Both the position numbers and the translations under genes were made by a program. Under the pieces are notes generated by a model, which had not been told where the DNA came from, ran no database searches, and was given only the letters and a program-made list of their open reading frames with translations. Below are positions 38,060-52,017 of a stretch of 64,000 nt of DNA, piece after piece. The DNA is from Methanobacterium_C sp963845285 (GTDB lineage Archaea; Methanobacteriota; Methanobacteria; Methanobacteriales; Methanobacteriaceae). Location: the NCBI GenBank assembly GCA_963845285.1, contig CAWJRO010000017.1, positions 1 to 64,000 of the forward strand, given 5' to 3'. Positions within the stretch are counted from its first letter, which is position 1. The number at the start of each line of letters is the position of its first letter.

Positions 38060-39955
38060 GTGGATCTCATGGAAATAAAGGGTATAGGCGACAGATTGGC
38101 CGATAAAATTATTAAAAGCTTTGGCGGAGAAAAAGAATTTCTTAAAGCTGTGGAAAATTTTGAAGTGGACCGCATAGCAGGAATAGAAGGTGTGAGTCAA
38201 AACAGAGCCATTGAAATAGTTAACTCTGTGCTCGGAAATCCCACAGAAGATTTTTTAAAAACCGAGAGAGCTATTCAAATATATGGAGATATTGTCGGAA
38301 GAATTCTCAGTTTCGCCAGTACCAAGTATGCCAAAAATAGAATTCTCTTAATGAGCCCGACTAAAAACAAAGAAACTATCACAGAAACAATGGATTTTGT
38401 AATGAATGCAAAGAATGCAGTGAGCAGTCTCCCCAGAGATGAAATCAAAAGACTCTTAAGAAAAATAGATCCAACAAACGATCCCAAACCAAAATACGAC
38501 CCCTCCAAAGCAATTTTAGTGGAGTCTGGAAAAGAGTATCACCAAATAATAGAAATGGGCCTCAACAGTTACTGTCCCGTAATCACTTCAGAGGAACTTG
38601 AAAGCCTCGAGGACTTTGAATTAATTGTGTACGTTTATTCTGAAGGAATTATGGAATTTGAAGATGCTTACAACATCACAATGATAAGCAACGAATCTGA
38701 AGCATTTGAAATTGTCCCCAACATAATTTTATTATATTTTAAGGAAAATTACGATCTTTTAATTAATATTTTAAAAATAAAAAGCATATTGGGAAGAGAA
38801 TCTGTAATTAAAGAAGTTTTAGATATTTTAGACTCATTGAAATCTGTTGACGTTGATGAAACTGTCTTTGACAGAGCCGTTGAAACTGCAAAGGAAAAAG
38901 CAGATTCAAAACTTAAAGATGCCATTAAAAAAGTTGATCTTAAAGGAGATGAAGTTTTAAACCTTTTAAATGAAGAAATGCCCGAGAAGATCCAGAAAAT
39001 ATTCGATGAGGTAATGAAAAACGCCAGAGAAGAGATTAAAGAAGCAACTGGTTGTACCTTCGACCCATTCATACAGAAATATCCTATTGAGATAGATTAT
39101 CAAGAGTTGGAAAGGGTTAAAAAGCAGGAAATATCCAAAAAACATGTAAAAACATTCGAAGAAGAAGTTAAGGCTGCCTCAATCATATCAAAATTTAAAG
39201 ATGATGTTGAATCAGAGATCCATGAAATGCTCCTTTTTGACTATGAATTCGCCTTAGGATGTTTTGCTTATTATTACGACCTCCATATACCAGATATTGG
39301 AGACAGATTTAAATTTAAAAATGGATTACACCTTGATCTGGCATTGAAAAATGATAAAAATATTCAACAAATTGATTATCAACTTGAATCTCCCGAAAAT
39401 GTGGTTCTTTTAACAGGCGCAAACAGCGGAGGTAAAACAACCCTTTTAGAGACTCTAGCTCAAATGTCAATCATGGCTCAAATGGGTCTACCTGTCTGTG
39501 CCCAGGAAGCCCAGGTAAAATTAGTTGATGAAGTTTACTTCTTCTCCAAAAAGCATTCACTTGATGCTGGAGCTTTTGAATCATTTTTAAGGACATTTAT
39601 GCCAATTGTCACCCGTGAAGAAGATAAATTAATTCTTTTGGACGAACTTGAAGCTATAACAGAACTTGAAGCCGCCGTTAAAATCATATCCAGTTTTATG
39701 GACTTCATTCATGATTCCAAATCATTTGCAATCATTGTAACCCATATGGCACGTGAAATTTTGAAGTACACAGATGTGAGGGTGGATGGAATAGAAGCTA
39801 AAGGACTTGATGCAGATTACAACCTGATCGTGGATAGAACACCTCGAATGAATCATTTAGCCAAAAGTACACCTGAATTAATACTTCGAAGGATGCATGA
39901 GAAGTCTGATGGCAAGTTACAGAAAGTATACGAGCAGATTCTGGAGAAGTTTTGA
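38060..39955 (+). CDS. MutS-like ATPase with N-terminal helix-hairpin-helix
   Basis: A 631-residue archaeal MutS-family protein. The start carries an HhH DNA-binding motif (KGIGDRLADKII and IEGVSQNRAIEIV, residues 6-50). The centre is long helices as in MutS clamp/lever domains, and the C-terminus has the ABC-type ATPase with GANSGGKTT (Walker A, about 453-461), then LILLDELEA (Walker B) and IIVTHMARE. It lacks the mismatch-reading domain of MutS1 and the Smr nuclease of MutS2. The GTG start sits four bases after GGTGAT. A function in recombination or junction processing is inferred. Confidence 0.85.
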   Translation: MDLMEIKGIGDRLADKIIKSFGGEKEFLKAVENFEVDRIAGIEGVSQNRAIEIVNSVLGNPTEDFLKTERAIQIYGDIVGRILSFASTKYAKNRILLMSPTKNKETITETMDFVMNAKNAVSSLPRDEIKRLLRKIDPTNDPKPKYDPSKAILVESGKEYHQIIEMGLNSYCPVITSEELESLEDFELIVYVYSEGIMEFEDAYNITMISNESEAFEIVPNIILLYFKENYDLLINILKIKSILGRESVIKEVLDILDSLKSVDVDETVFDRAVETAKEKADSKLKDAIKKVDLKGDEVLNLLNEEMPEKIQKIFDEVMKNAREEIKEATGCTFDPFIQKYPIEIDYQELERVKKQEISKKHVKTFEEEVKAASIISKFKDDVESEIHEMLLFDYEFALGCFAYYYDLHIPDIGDRFKFKNGLHLDLALKNDKNIQQIDYQLESPENVVLLTGANSGGKTTLLETLAQMSIMAQMGLPVCAQEAQVKLVDEVYFFSKKHSLDAGAFESFLRTFMPIVTREEDKLILLDELEAITELEAAVKIISSFMDFIHDSKSFAIIVTHMAREILKYTDVRVDGIEAKGLDADYNLIVDRTPRMNHLAKSTPELILRRMHEKSDGKLQKVYEQILEKF

Positions 39956-39959
39956 TAAA

Positions 39960-40026
39960 CTATTTTTGAATTTAAAGCTTTATTTACTCTTATTTTTTTG
40001 CAAATTCATAATTATGAGACAGCCTC
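39960..40026 (-). mobile_element. MITE family A, copy A7 (5'-truncated, 67 bp)
   Basis: Only the right-hand part of the element remains: TATTTTTGAATTTAAAGC through ATTATGAGACAGCCTC. The break is five bases after the stop of the MutS-like gene, so the left 40 bp were lost or replaced there. The remaining end could act as a transcription terminator or 3' UTR for that gene. Confidence 0.75.
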
Positions 40027-40108
40027 ATAAAAATTAAAATTTCTAATAAAATTTACTTAAGAGCAGAAATAAGAATTAAAAATAAAATTTATAAAAATAA
40101 AATGATTT

Positions 40109-40285
40109 TGCCCGCATTCTAACTCACTGGATCACAGGTAGCTCACCATCATTCCTCCCCGAGCAACCCTCGAAGCGGGCAGTCTATCCAGCACTGGGTT
40201 TCTCCTATTCATCGCAGGTTCAACCAATCTCTTAAGAGGACCGTAGGCGCCAGTCATAATGATAAACATTACGATACGACAGTAT
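40109..40285 (-). ncRNA. Candidate structured RNA in a GC-rich island
   Basis: About 150 bp of much higher GC content than any nearby spacer, between the MutS-like gene and the antiporter gene. On the minus strand a TATA-like CATATAAA (near 40310) lies about 25 bp before the proposed start, and a T-rich tract follows at 40080-40108. TGCCCGC (40109-40115) can pair with GCGGGCA (40175-40181), and CTGGAT (40127-40132) with ATCCAG (40186-40191); the two helices cross, as in a pseudoknot. It does not look like SRP RNA, RNase P RNA or tRNA. A 41-codon frame (40132-40257, minus) overlaps it; see rejected items. Confidence 0.45.
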
Positions 40286-40465
40286 TTGGTATGAGGAAAC
40301 TGGTTTATATGCTTTTACAATTTCTCTGAAGAAAATCTTTAACTTATCAAAAACTAATGTTTTTTTCAATTTTTAGCTCCCCAATTCGTTCAACTTGCTA
40401 AATTTTTGTTGAATTCAGTGACTTTTTATTTTTGATATTTTTTACTTATATATCTTATAGATCTA

Positions 40466-41608
40466 CTATTCATCGGCCAGATCCTCTGAATGAATAGGCA
40501 TGAACCATTTTTGAGCTACAAAGCTTGGTAAAACTGCACTTAAGACTAAAACTCCTGTAAGCACAGAATAAATTGATTGGTCTATTAATCCTGCATTAAG
40601 GCCAAATAAACATGCCACAAGTCCAAATGTAAGGCCCGTGCTCATCATTAGCGTGGTATAAACTGTTCCTTCCCCTAAAAATTGTTTTGACACCACGTAA
40701 ACTCCAAAAAATTTAAAGATCTGTCTTACAGTAAATATCAATATGAAAACACCTATTGCCCCAAGTATAAGGGAAATTGATACCTTCATTCCACCTACTA
40801 TAAAGAATATTGGGGTTATTACTGCAAATGCAACTGTTTTAAGGCGGGTTTTAACTTCTCGGGTTTTGGAAGTTTCCTGGAAGTGTTGGGACATTGCAAG
40901 TCCAAGTAAAAATGCAGGTAGTATTGCCTGGCCTCCCCCAAGGTTTGCGAAGAATATGAAGACCAACAAAAGCAGGAAGACATACTTTATCTCGGATTCA
41001 ACAACTTTGTTTTTGAGTCGGGGGTTCTCAAAGATTACGTGGGAATATTTGTAGGCTAAAAATATTACCAGTGAAGATACAGTGTAAAATAGTAAGGTGT
41101 AAAGATCTGGTCTTAAGAAAAGTATGCTTAAAACTATTGCCGTGCCCATGTTGGTTATAAAGGTCGCAACCATTAGTAATTTACCAGTTTGGGTTTTGCA
41201 AAGACTTGTTTCAACAAGAACTGAATAAACAACTGCAATTGATGTTTCAGACAGGGCTGTAGCTGCTATAAGGGATGAAGTTAAATTCCAACCTGCAATG
41301 TAATAAGTAACAAGCAGAACACCTATGAACGGTGCAAAAAATGATGCAAATCCTATAAAAAAACTCTGTTTAAACTTTTTTTTCATCAAAACTGTGTCTA
41401 TTTCTGTACCTGCAAGGAACGTGAGGAGTATTCCTCCAAAACTTGCTATGTACACCATCCAATTTTCAGGCCTTATAAACCCTAAATTTCCAAAAATAAC
41501 TCCTAAAAGTATTTCCACTATTGCAACCGATATTCCTGCTCTTAAAGATATTAAACTTGCTATTAAAATAAGCATTCCCAAAATTAGCGGATAAGCATCT
41601 ACGTACAT
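40466..41608 (-). CDS. CPA2-type cation/proton antiporter under fluoride riboswitch control
   Basis: A 380-residue membrane protein with about 12 helices of the NhaA/KefB-like monovalent cation:proton antiporter fold. The signs include GTEIDTVLMKKKF in helix-loop 3, ALSETSIAVVYSVLVE in the middle and QAILPAFLLGLAM. The C-terminal regulatory (TrkA) domain of KefB-type proteins is missing. A fluoride riboswitch precedes the gene by about 50 bases, so the protein probably helps in fluoride tolerance, either by moving the ion itself or by pH/ion compensation. GGAGGAAT lies before ATG 41608. Confidence 0.9.
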   Translation of the reverse strand: MYVDAYPLILGMLILIASLISLRAGISVAIVEILLGVIFGNLGFIRPENWMVYIASFGGILLTFLAGTEIDTVLMKKKFKQSFFIGFASFFAPFIGVLLVTYYIAGWNLTSSLIAATALSETSIAVVYSVLVETSLCKTQTGKLLMVATFITNMGTAIVLSILFLRPDLYTLLFYTVSSLVIFLAYKYSHVIFENPRLKNKVVESEIKYVFLLLLVFIFFANLGGGQAILPAFLLGLAMSQHFQETSKTREVKTRLKTVAFAVITPIFFIVGGMKVSISLILGAIGVFILIFTVRQIFKFFGVYVVSKQFLGEGTVYTTLMMSTGLTFGLVACLFGLNAGLIDQSIYSVLTGVLVLSAVLPSFVAQKWFMPIHSEDLADE

Positions 41609-41657
41609 TGATTATTCCTCCTGCTTCTCTAGTTTCATTTTATGTTAACGGTTTTAG

Positions 41658-41710
41658 ATAGCAGGAGTCATCAGCGTTGACGCGGTTAAAGGCGAACTCC
41701 ATCGCCTGTA
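41658..41710 (-). promoter_or_regulatory. Fluoride riboswitch (crcB motif)
   Basis: Read on the minus strand, the leader contains GGCGATGGAGTTCGCC, then TTTAACCGC and GCTGATGACTCCTGC. These are the conserved blocks of the crcB/fluoride aptamer in the right order. The first forms the P1-type hairpin GGCGA/TCGCC, and AACCGC and the GGAGT/ACTCC pairing make the pseudoknot. It ends about 50 bases before the antiporter ATG. Control by transcription or by masking the GGAGG site cannot be told apart. Confidence 0.88.
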
Positions 41711-41994
41711 AAAATACACAAGAATTGTTTTTCAAGTTAATAAAATCGTTTCTCGTAGCTTCAAATCATTTTAATACAAAATAGTCTATTTTTTATAACT
41801 TTTAAAGTTTTTGATCTAATAAAAACAGTTAAATAGCCAAAAAAGACTTAAAATTAATTTAAATGTAAATATAAAATATTTAAGTATAAATCATTTAAAT
41901 AAAAAAATTTTTAATTGAAATTAGATTAAAATATTAATTCAAAAACAATTAGAAACAGAAATTAATAGAAAACATAAAATTGTGAATATAAAAG

Positions 41995-42118
<124 letters not shown>

Positions 42119-42410
42119 AAATAAACATCAAACAATATAAATGAACAATAATTCATAAAAAAACCAATCCAATAAAACTAGATTAGCCCAACAAACTATA
42201 TAAACCTAACTCCCCACACCATGCAAAAACCCCCCTCCCACAAAAAAAAGGGGAATATTACATAAGGATAATAACACATCCACCTGTACAAATCAAATAA
42301 AATCCACCTACACACGAATACACCTAACCAGAAAAAAACACACATCAAAAATCATACCAAACCAACAGAAAACATACAATATATGAAATCATGCAAATCG
42401 GGCGTTGGAA
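42119..42410. other. 23S-5S spacer with strong A/C strand bias
   Basis: 292 bp, almost free of G and poor in T on the plus strand, so the rRNA-sense transcript is G/U-rich. It contains CCCCCCTCCCAC opposite GGGGAA that may fold (42230-42254). No ORF or tRNA is present. Confidence 0.5.
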
Positions 42411-45391
<2,981 letters not shown>

Positions 45392-45659
45392 CAATTTCAA
45401 AAAAATTCAATATATTCAACTTCCACAAATAAAAGTGCAGTTTAAATATTTTACATGAACCATAAATTCTCTGCTATTCTATACAATTTTTAACATATAG
45501 ATTCAATTCTAGTTAGTTAGTGCCAGTATAGGTTTCTCATTATTTTTTTTGTACAAATGCACGGAGTCAAAATTCATTTTTGATCATCCCTTCACTTACA
45601 TTACCAAGTAATACAAGCTGCACGAAATAAAAAAATTTCTATAAATATAAAACAAAGGA

Positions 45660-45734
<75 letters not shown>

Positions 45735-45829
45735 TATGACGTTAGTTTAGTAGAACTATGTGATTTTAGCGTCTGATTGCCACACAAATATAATATAATT
45801 CCCAATACAAAAAAAATTTTTTTATATTT

Positions 45830-47700
<1,871 letters not shown>

Positions 47701-47710
47701 TTGATCACAA

Positions 47711-47730
47711 CTGAATATAAATATTTCCTT
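47711..47730 (-). promoter_or_regulatory. Candidate rRNA operon promoter (BRE/TATA)
   Basis: The minus strand reads GGAAATATTTATATTCAG, with a purine-rich BRE-like GGAAA before TTTATATT. This is the best TATA box in the region and would start transcription near 47690, giving a leader of about 380 bases before 16S. Other AT-rich candidates exist closer to 16S. Confidence 0.4.
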
Positions 47731-48008
47731 TTCATATTATTAGATCCATATTATAGTTAATAGAAAAAATGGGGTTATATTCAAAAAAATAAGATCATAC
47801 AATTAAAAAAAAGTTCTTGTTAACCTTAAAATTTAAAAAAATCATTCTTTAGTTTTATACAAAATAAATCAAATTCAAAACAAACTTTAATAAATATAAA
47901 TATATTTTAAATAAATTTTTAACTTTTATAAACTTGGCCACAATAAAAAGATAAATTCATTAACAAATTATTTAACAGTTTTTATTTAACAGTTTTTTTA
48001 TAAATCGT

Positions 48009-48115
48009 GAGGATGTCTCATAGTTCAAAATTTGCAAAAAAATAAGAACAAATAAAGCTTTAAATTCAAAAATAAGCAAAATTACATGTGTCAAAAGTAA
48101 TCATTGGACAGCCTC
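48009..48115 (+). mobile_element. MITE family A, copy A4 (107 bp)
   Basis: Starts GAGGATGTCTCATAGTTC and ends TCATTGGACAGCCTC. The interior is nearly identical to A8 and A6. The flanks ATCGT and ATCTT agree in four of five bases. It lies in the spacer between the rRNA promoter region and mer. Confidence 0.85.
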
Positions 48116-48374
48116 ATCTTTAAAAAAACTTTTTTCAGGATAATGACTGTTTTAAAATAATAAATTTAATCAGGTTCTGTAATTCTTTTCTAGTTTATAC
48201 AAGGAACTGAAAAAAATTGTTTTAAATGCTTAAAATGTTGATTCAACCCCGTTCTGCATATTATGTATGGCAGATGCACTTCTTCCCTATAAATCTACTA
48301 TTTAAGTCTTTCGTTTACGATTAAAACGCAAAATATTTTTATACAGTAAATAAACGTAAAAATGGTGATAAATC

Positions 48375-49340
48375 ATGAAATTTGGTATTGAATTTGTTCC
48401 AAACGAACCTTTAGACAAGATTGTAAAGCTTGTCAAACTGGCAGAAGACGTAGGATTTGAATACACGTGGATTACAGACCACTACAACAACAAGAATGTA
48501 TACGCAACCCTTGCATTAATTGCAGATGCAACAGAGACCATAAAAGTAGGTCCCGGTGTAACTAATCCCTATGTAAGAAGCCCAGCAATAACAGCTGCAG
48601 CTGTTGCAACTATAGATGAAATATCAAATGGAAGGGCTACTCTAGGTATTGGACCTGGTGACAAAGCAACTTTTGACGCTTTAGGAATTGAATGGGTAAA
48701 ACCTGTAAGTACAATAAAAGATGCTATAGCCACAATGACCACACTTCTTGCAGGCGGAAAAACAGAAGGCGGAGCTCAACTTGGTGGAGCAAAAGCAGTT
48801 CAGGAAAAAATCCCAATTTACATGGGTGCACAGGGTCCTAAAATGCTTGAAACTGCCGGAGGATTCTCAGATGGTGCATTGATCAACGCATCAAGCCCTA
48901 AAGACTTCGAAGCAGCAATCCCTCTAATTAAAAAAGGAGCAGAAGCTGCTGGAAAAAGCATGGCAGACTTTGACGTTGGAGCATACACATGTTGTTCTGT
49001 AGATGACGACGCAGCAAAAGCTAAAAAAGCTGCAACAATTGTTGTCGCATTCATAGCTGCAGGAGCACCATCTATAGTTCTTGAAAGACATGGACTTGAC
49101 GCATCACTCGGTGGAAAAATCGGTGACTGCTTAGCTAAAGGAGACTTTGGTGGAGCAATGGGACTTGTGGACGACAAAACCATGAACGCATTCTCTGCAT
49201 TCGGTACACCTGAAGACATCAGCAAACGTGCAGAAGAACTCGGAAAAATGGGAGTTACTCAGTTCGTTGCAGGTTCTCCAATAGGAAAAGACAAAGAAAA
49301 ATCTATAAAACTCCTCGGAGACGTTATAGCAAGCTTCTAA
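48375..49340 (+). CDS. mer: F420-dependent methylenetetrahydromethanopterin reductase
   Basis: Reduces methylene-H4MPT to methyl-H4MPT with F420H2, a central step of methanogenesis from CO2. It has 321 residues, the normal length. It is a bacterial-luciferase-type TIM barrel starting MKFGIEFVPNEPLDKI, with the F420-pocket region TWITDHYNNKN and the conserved GPGVTNPYVRSPA. GGTGAT is six bases before the ATG. TATA-like CTATAAAT (48286-48294) or TTTTTATAC (48335-48343) could be its promoter. The biased, smooth codon use suggests high expression. Confidence 0.97.
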   Translation: MKFGIEFVPNEPLDKIVKLVKLAEDVGFEYTWITDHYNNKNVYATLALIADATETIKVGPGVTNPYVRSPAITAAAVATIDEISNGRATLGIGPGDKATFDALGIEWVKPVSTIKDAIATMTTLLAGGKTEGGAQLGGAKAVQEKIPIYMGAQGPKMLETAGGFSDGALINASSPKDFEAAIPLIKKGAEAAGKSMADFDVGAYTCCSVDDDAAKAKKAATIVVAFIAAGAPSIVLERHGLDASLGGKIGDCLAKGDFGGAMGLVDDKTMNAFSAFGTPEDISKRAEELGKMGVTQFVAGSPIGKDKEKSIKLLGDVIASF

Positions 49341-49518
49341 TTTCAATTCTTTCCTTTTTTTATTTTTAAAATGGGCTAATTTATTCCTGATTTCTAGTTT
49401 TATTCAGATTTTGAGATAATCTATCCCGTTTTCTAAAGTTTATTGTTTTATCCCCGTTTCCTAAAGTTTTATTAAAGTTTTACTAAAATAAGATTTATTC
49501 TAAATTAGATTATGTTAA

Positions 49519-50415
49519 TTAAATTATTAGATTTTTAACACCGTATTTTGTAGATATTTCACGGTATCTCTTTGCCAGATCCATTTGATAACGTTTTGAA
49601 GGTGCAAAAGAGCCTGAAAAAAGTTTTTTATATTCTAGAACCAGTTTGGGAAAATGATTCTCTAAAAATTGGTAATATAATGTTTTGCAATCATTTGGAC
49701 CATCACCATAAAGAGTCAAACCTGAAAAAATAATATATTCAGCCCCATGAATCTTTGAAGATTTTATCATGGCTTCCAGATCTTCATTGGAATCTGAGAG
49801 AAATGGTAAAACTGGCATGTTGATAATTCCAACTTTAAAACCTGCATCACTACACTTTTTCATAGTTTCCAGACGTTCCATTGGACTTGGGGCTCCAGGC
49901 TCCAGTATACGGGCTAATTCTTCATTTAACGTGGAAAAAGAAAAGGATATTAAGACTCCACATCCTAGTTTCTCCTTGAGATCATCGGGTAAGATTGCAT
50001 CCCGATTTATTTCCTCTAAAACATCCAGATCTCTCAAAATTAAACTGGATTTAGTGCATATATGAACAGGAAACTTGTAACGCTTGATAAGAAAAAGAAT
50101 TTCACGTGTGACCCCCAAATTTCTCTCAATTGAAGGATATGTTTCTGCAGCAGATCCAACAACAATGAAACCACGTTCATTTCTTCGTATCCTGTTTTTA
50201 AGCTGACGTTTGAGCATAAAAACTGCATTTGCCTTTAAAGCCACTTCATATCCATGGTCACCCCCGTACTTGCTGCCACGCGTGTAACAATAAATGCAGT
50301 TAAATGGACAGCCAGCATAGGGGTTAAGTGTGTAATTTCCCAAAAACCAGTCATCACGTTTCTTGTGTTTGTTAAGTATTGATGTGACCTTAATTTCATT
50401 TAGCACTTCATCCAC
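49519..50415 (-). CDS. Radical SAM protein, SPL-like family
   Basis: A 298-residue radical SAM enzyme. The cluster motif CPFNCIYCY (C-X3-C-X2-C, about residues 35-42) is near the start, before a partial TIM barrel. VVGSAAETYPSIERN and KVGIINMPVLPFLSD are typical of the spore-photoproduct-lyase-like group found in many archaea. The sporulation repair role cannot apply here, so the substrate is unknown. Divergently arranged with the RaSEA gene, 207 bp apart. Confidence 0.88.
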   Translation of the reverse strand: MDEVLNEIKVTSILNKHKKRDDWFLGNYTLNPYAGCPFNCIYCYTRGSKYGGDHGYEVALKANAVFMLKRQLKNRIRRNERGFIVVGSAAETYPSIERNLGVTREILFLIKRYKFPVHICTKSSLILRDLDVLEEINRDAILPDDLKEKLGCGVLISFSFSTLNEELARILEPGAPSPMERLETMKKCSDAGFKVGIINMPVLPFLSDSNEDLEAMIKSSKIHGAEYIIFSGLTLYGDGPNDCKTLYYQFLENHFPKLVLEYKKLFSGSFAPSKRYQMDLAKRYREISTKYGVKNLII

Positions 50416-50622
50416 CTATACGTTTATCAACAACTAATTGAATATTTTATAATTAGTTTATATAATGAATTAACATTCTATCATCAACCCTTTAAAATTT
50501 ATTTAAAAAATAAAATAGTTTTTACAAAGTGTATATTAAAATATTTAATAAAAAATTTTAATCTACTGGAATAACTTGAAATAAATTAGGTAATTGGAAA
50601 TAAAAATTGGAAACGGTTCAAA

Positions 50623-51699
50623 ATGGAAATACAAAATTTAACGCACGAAATCAGAGGAGATGCCATTGAAAAAATGGAGAAAAAATCACCCTATGACCTG
50701 GCAGCCAGCTGGTCAGGAGAAGACTTGCTCTATTCAGGAGTAGGAAATGCAATTTTTATAGTACTGCCAACTTCAGGATGTGCCTGGGCTCTTTCAGGTT
50801 CTGGAGGGTGTACGATGTGCAGTTATGTTGCAGATTCACCCCTTGTGGATGTCGAGGCTGATGTGCTCGTGGATATATTCAAAAAATGCATTGCAAAACA
50901 TGAAATAGACAAGAAAACCACTGTCAAAATGTTCGTATCCGGAAGCTTTCTAAACGAAGCAGAAGTTCCAAAGATCGCAAGGGACAAAATTTTAGGGATT
51001 TTAAAAGACGAAGAAAATGTTGAAGAGGTTGTTGTTGAATCAAGACCAGAGTACGTAACAGAAAATGTTCTCAAGGAGTGCAGCGAAGCACTTGGAAACA
51101 AGTTATTCGAGATAGGGATGGGACTTGAAACCTCAAATGATTATACCAGAAAATACAAGATAAATAAAGGGTTTACAAGGAAAGATTTTGAGCAAGCAGT
51201 CCAAATCATCAAAAAGCTGCAGCCAGAGTACAATGTGCATGCAAAAGCATACCTCTTTGTAAAACCAATTTTAACATCTGAAAAAGCTGCAATTGAAGAA
51301 GCTGTTGAATCAGCACAGTATGCAGAAAGTGTTGGAGCCAGCAGAATCTCATTTTGCCCTGCCACAATTCATAAAGGAACATTGATGGAATTACTCTGGA
51401 AACAGGGATCCTACCAGCCTCCATGGATATGGAGCGTAATTGAAATTATAAAAAGGGTACGCAGTTCTGTTAAAATTCCAGTTATAATGGATACAGCAGC
51501 ATTTGGAACAAGACGCGGACCATACAACTGTAAAAAATGTAACTCCAAATTGAAAAGCATGATAATTAAGTCCAACCTTGAGCAGAACATTCCAAAAGAG
51601 TTTGAAGATTTTGAATGTGAGTGTAAGGAAAGATGGGTTGTTGATGTGAAGTTTTCAGACGTTACAAGATCAACGACCAATTTGAACAGACGAAAATAA
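50623..51699 (+). CDS. Archaeosine synthesis radical SAM enzyme RaSEA
   Basis: Works with ArcS to convert the lysine adduct of preQ0 at position 15 of tRNA to archaeosine. It has 358 residues. The cluster-binding cysteines are in SGCAWALSGSGGCTMCSYV (C-X9-C-X2-C), which is close to the Elp3-like pattern. VESRPEYVTENVLKEC and GMGLETSNDYTR are characteristic of the family. Four more cysteines near the C-terminus (CKKC and CEC) suggest a zinc or second metal site. The ArcS gene is not in this window. Confidence 0.92.
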   Translation: MEIQNLTHEIRGDAIEKMEKKSPYDLAASWSGEDLLYSGVGNAIFIVLPTSGCAWALSGSGGCTMCSYVADSPLVDVEADVLVDIFKKCIAKHEIDKKTTVKMFVSGSFLNEAEVPKIARDKILGILKDEENVEEVVVESRPEYVTENVLKECSEALGNKLFEIGMGLETSNDYTRKYKINKGFTRKDFEQAVQIIKKLQPEYNVHAKAYLFVKPILTSEKAAIEEAVESAQYAESVGASRISFCPATIHKGTLMELLWKQGSYQPPWIWSVIEIIKRVRSSVKIPVIMDTAAFGTRRGPYNCKKCNSKLKSMIIKSNLEQNIPKEFEDFECECKERWVVDVKFSDVTRSTTNLNRRK

Positions 51700-51797
51700 A
51701 AAAAAGATGAAATGAAATTTGTAGCTGAACTAGAATTTATTATAAATTTAAATAAAATTTAAATAAAGTAATTTCTATTTTTATTTTCGATTAGTTA

Positions 51798-51904
51798 GAG
51801 GCTGACCCATAATTATTCATAACACATGTAAATTTGCTTATTTTTGAATTTAAAGCGTTGTTTATCCTTATTTTTTTGTAGATTTTGGATTATGGGTCAG
51901 CCTC
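51798..51904 (-). mobile_element. MITE family A, copy A3 (107 bp)
   Basis: The best-preserved copy. The ends GAGGCTGACCCATAAT and ATTATGGGTCAGCCTC are perfect 16-bp inverted repeats. GTTA flanks both sides. It lies between the convergent RaSEA and histidine kinase genes. Confidence 0.9.
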
Positions 51905-52017
51905 GTTATCTAAAAAAATAATGAAATAGTTATATCCACAACAAATATATCTAAAATCCCATATTTATGTTGAAGTCCAAGGTTTTAGATGATATTTACT
52001 AATTCTATTGTAATCTT

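Noticed and set aside
40132..40257. 41-codon minus-strand frame in the GC-rich island
   Set aside because: It starts MTGAYGPLKRL and looks protein-like, but there is no ribosome binding site, and the high GC and pairing fit an RNA gene at least as well. It is kept as an open question within the ncRNA entry.
40109..40285. The GC-rich island as SRP RNA or RNase P RNA
   Set aside because: The conserved blocks of both RNAs (the helix 8 loop, the GAGGAAAGTC core) are missing.
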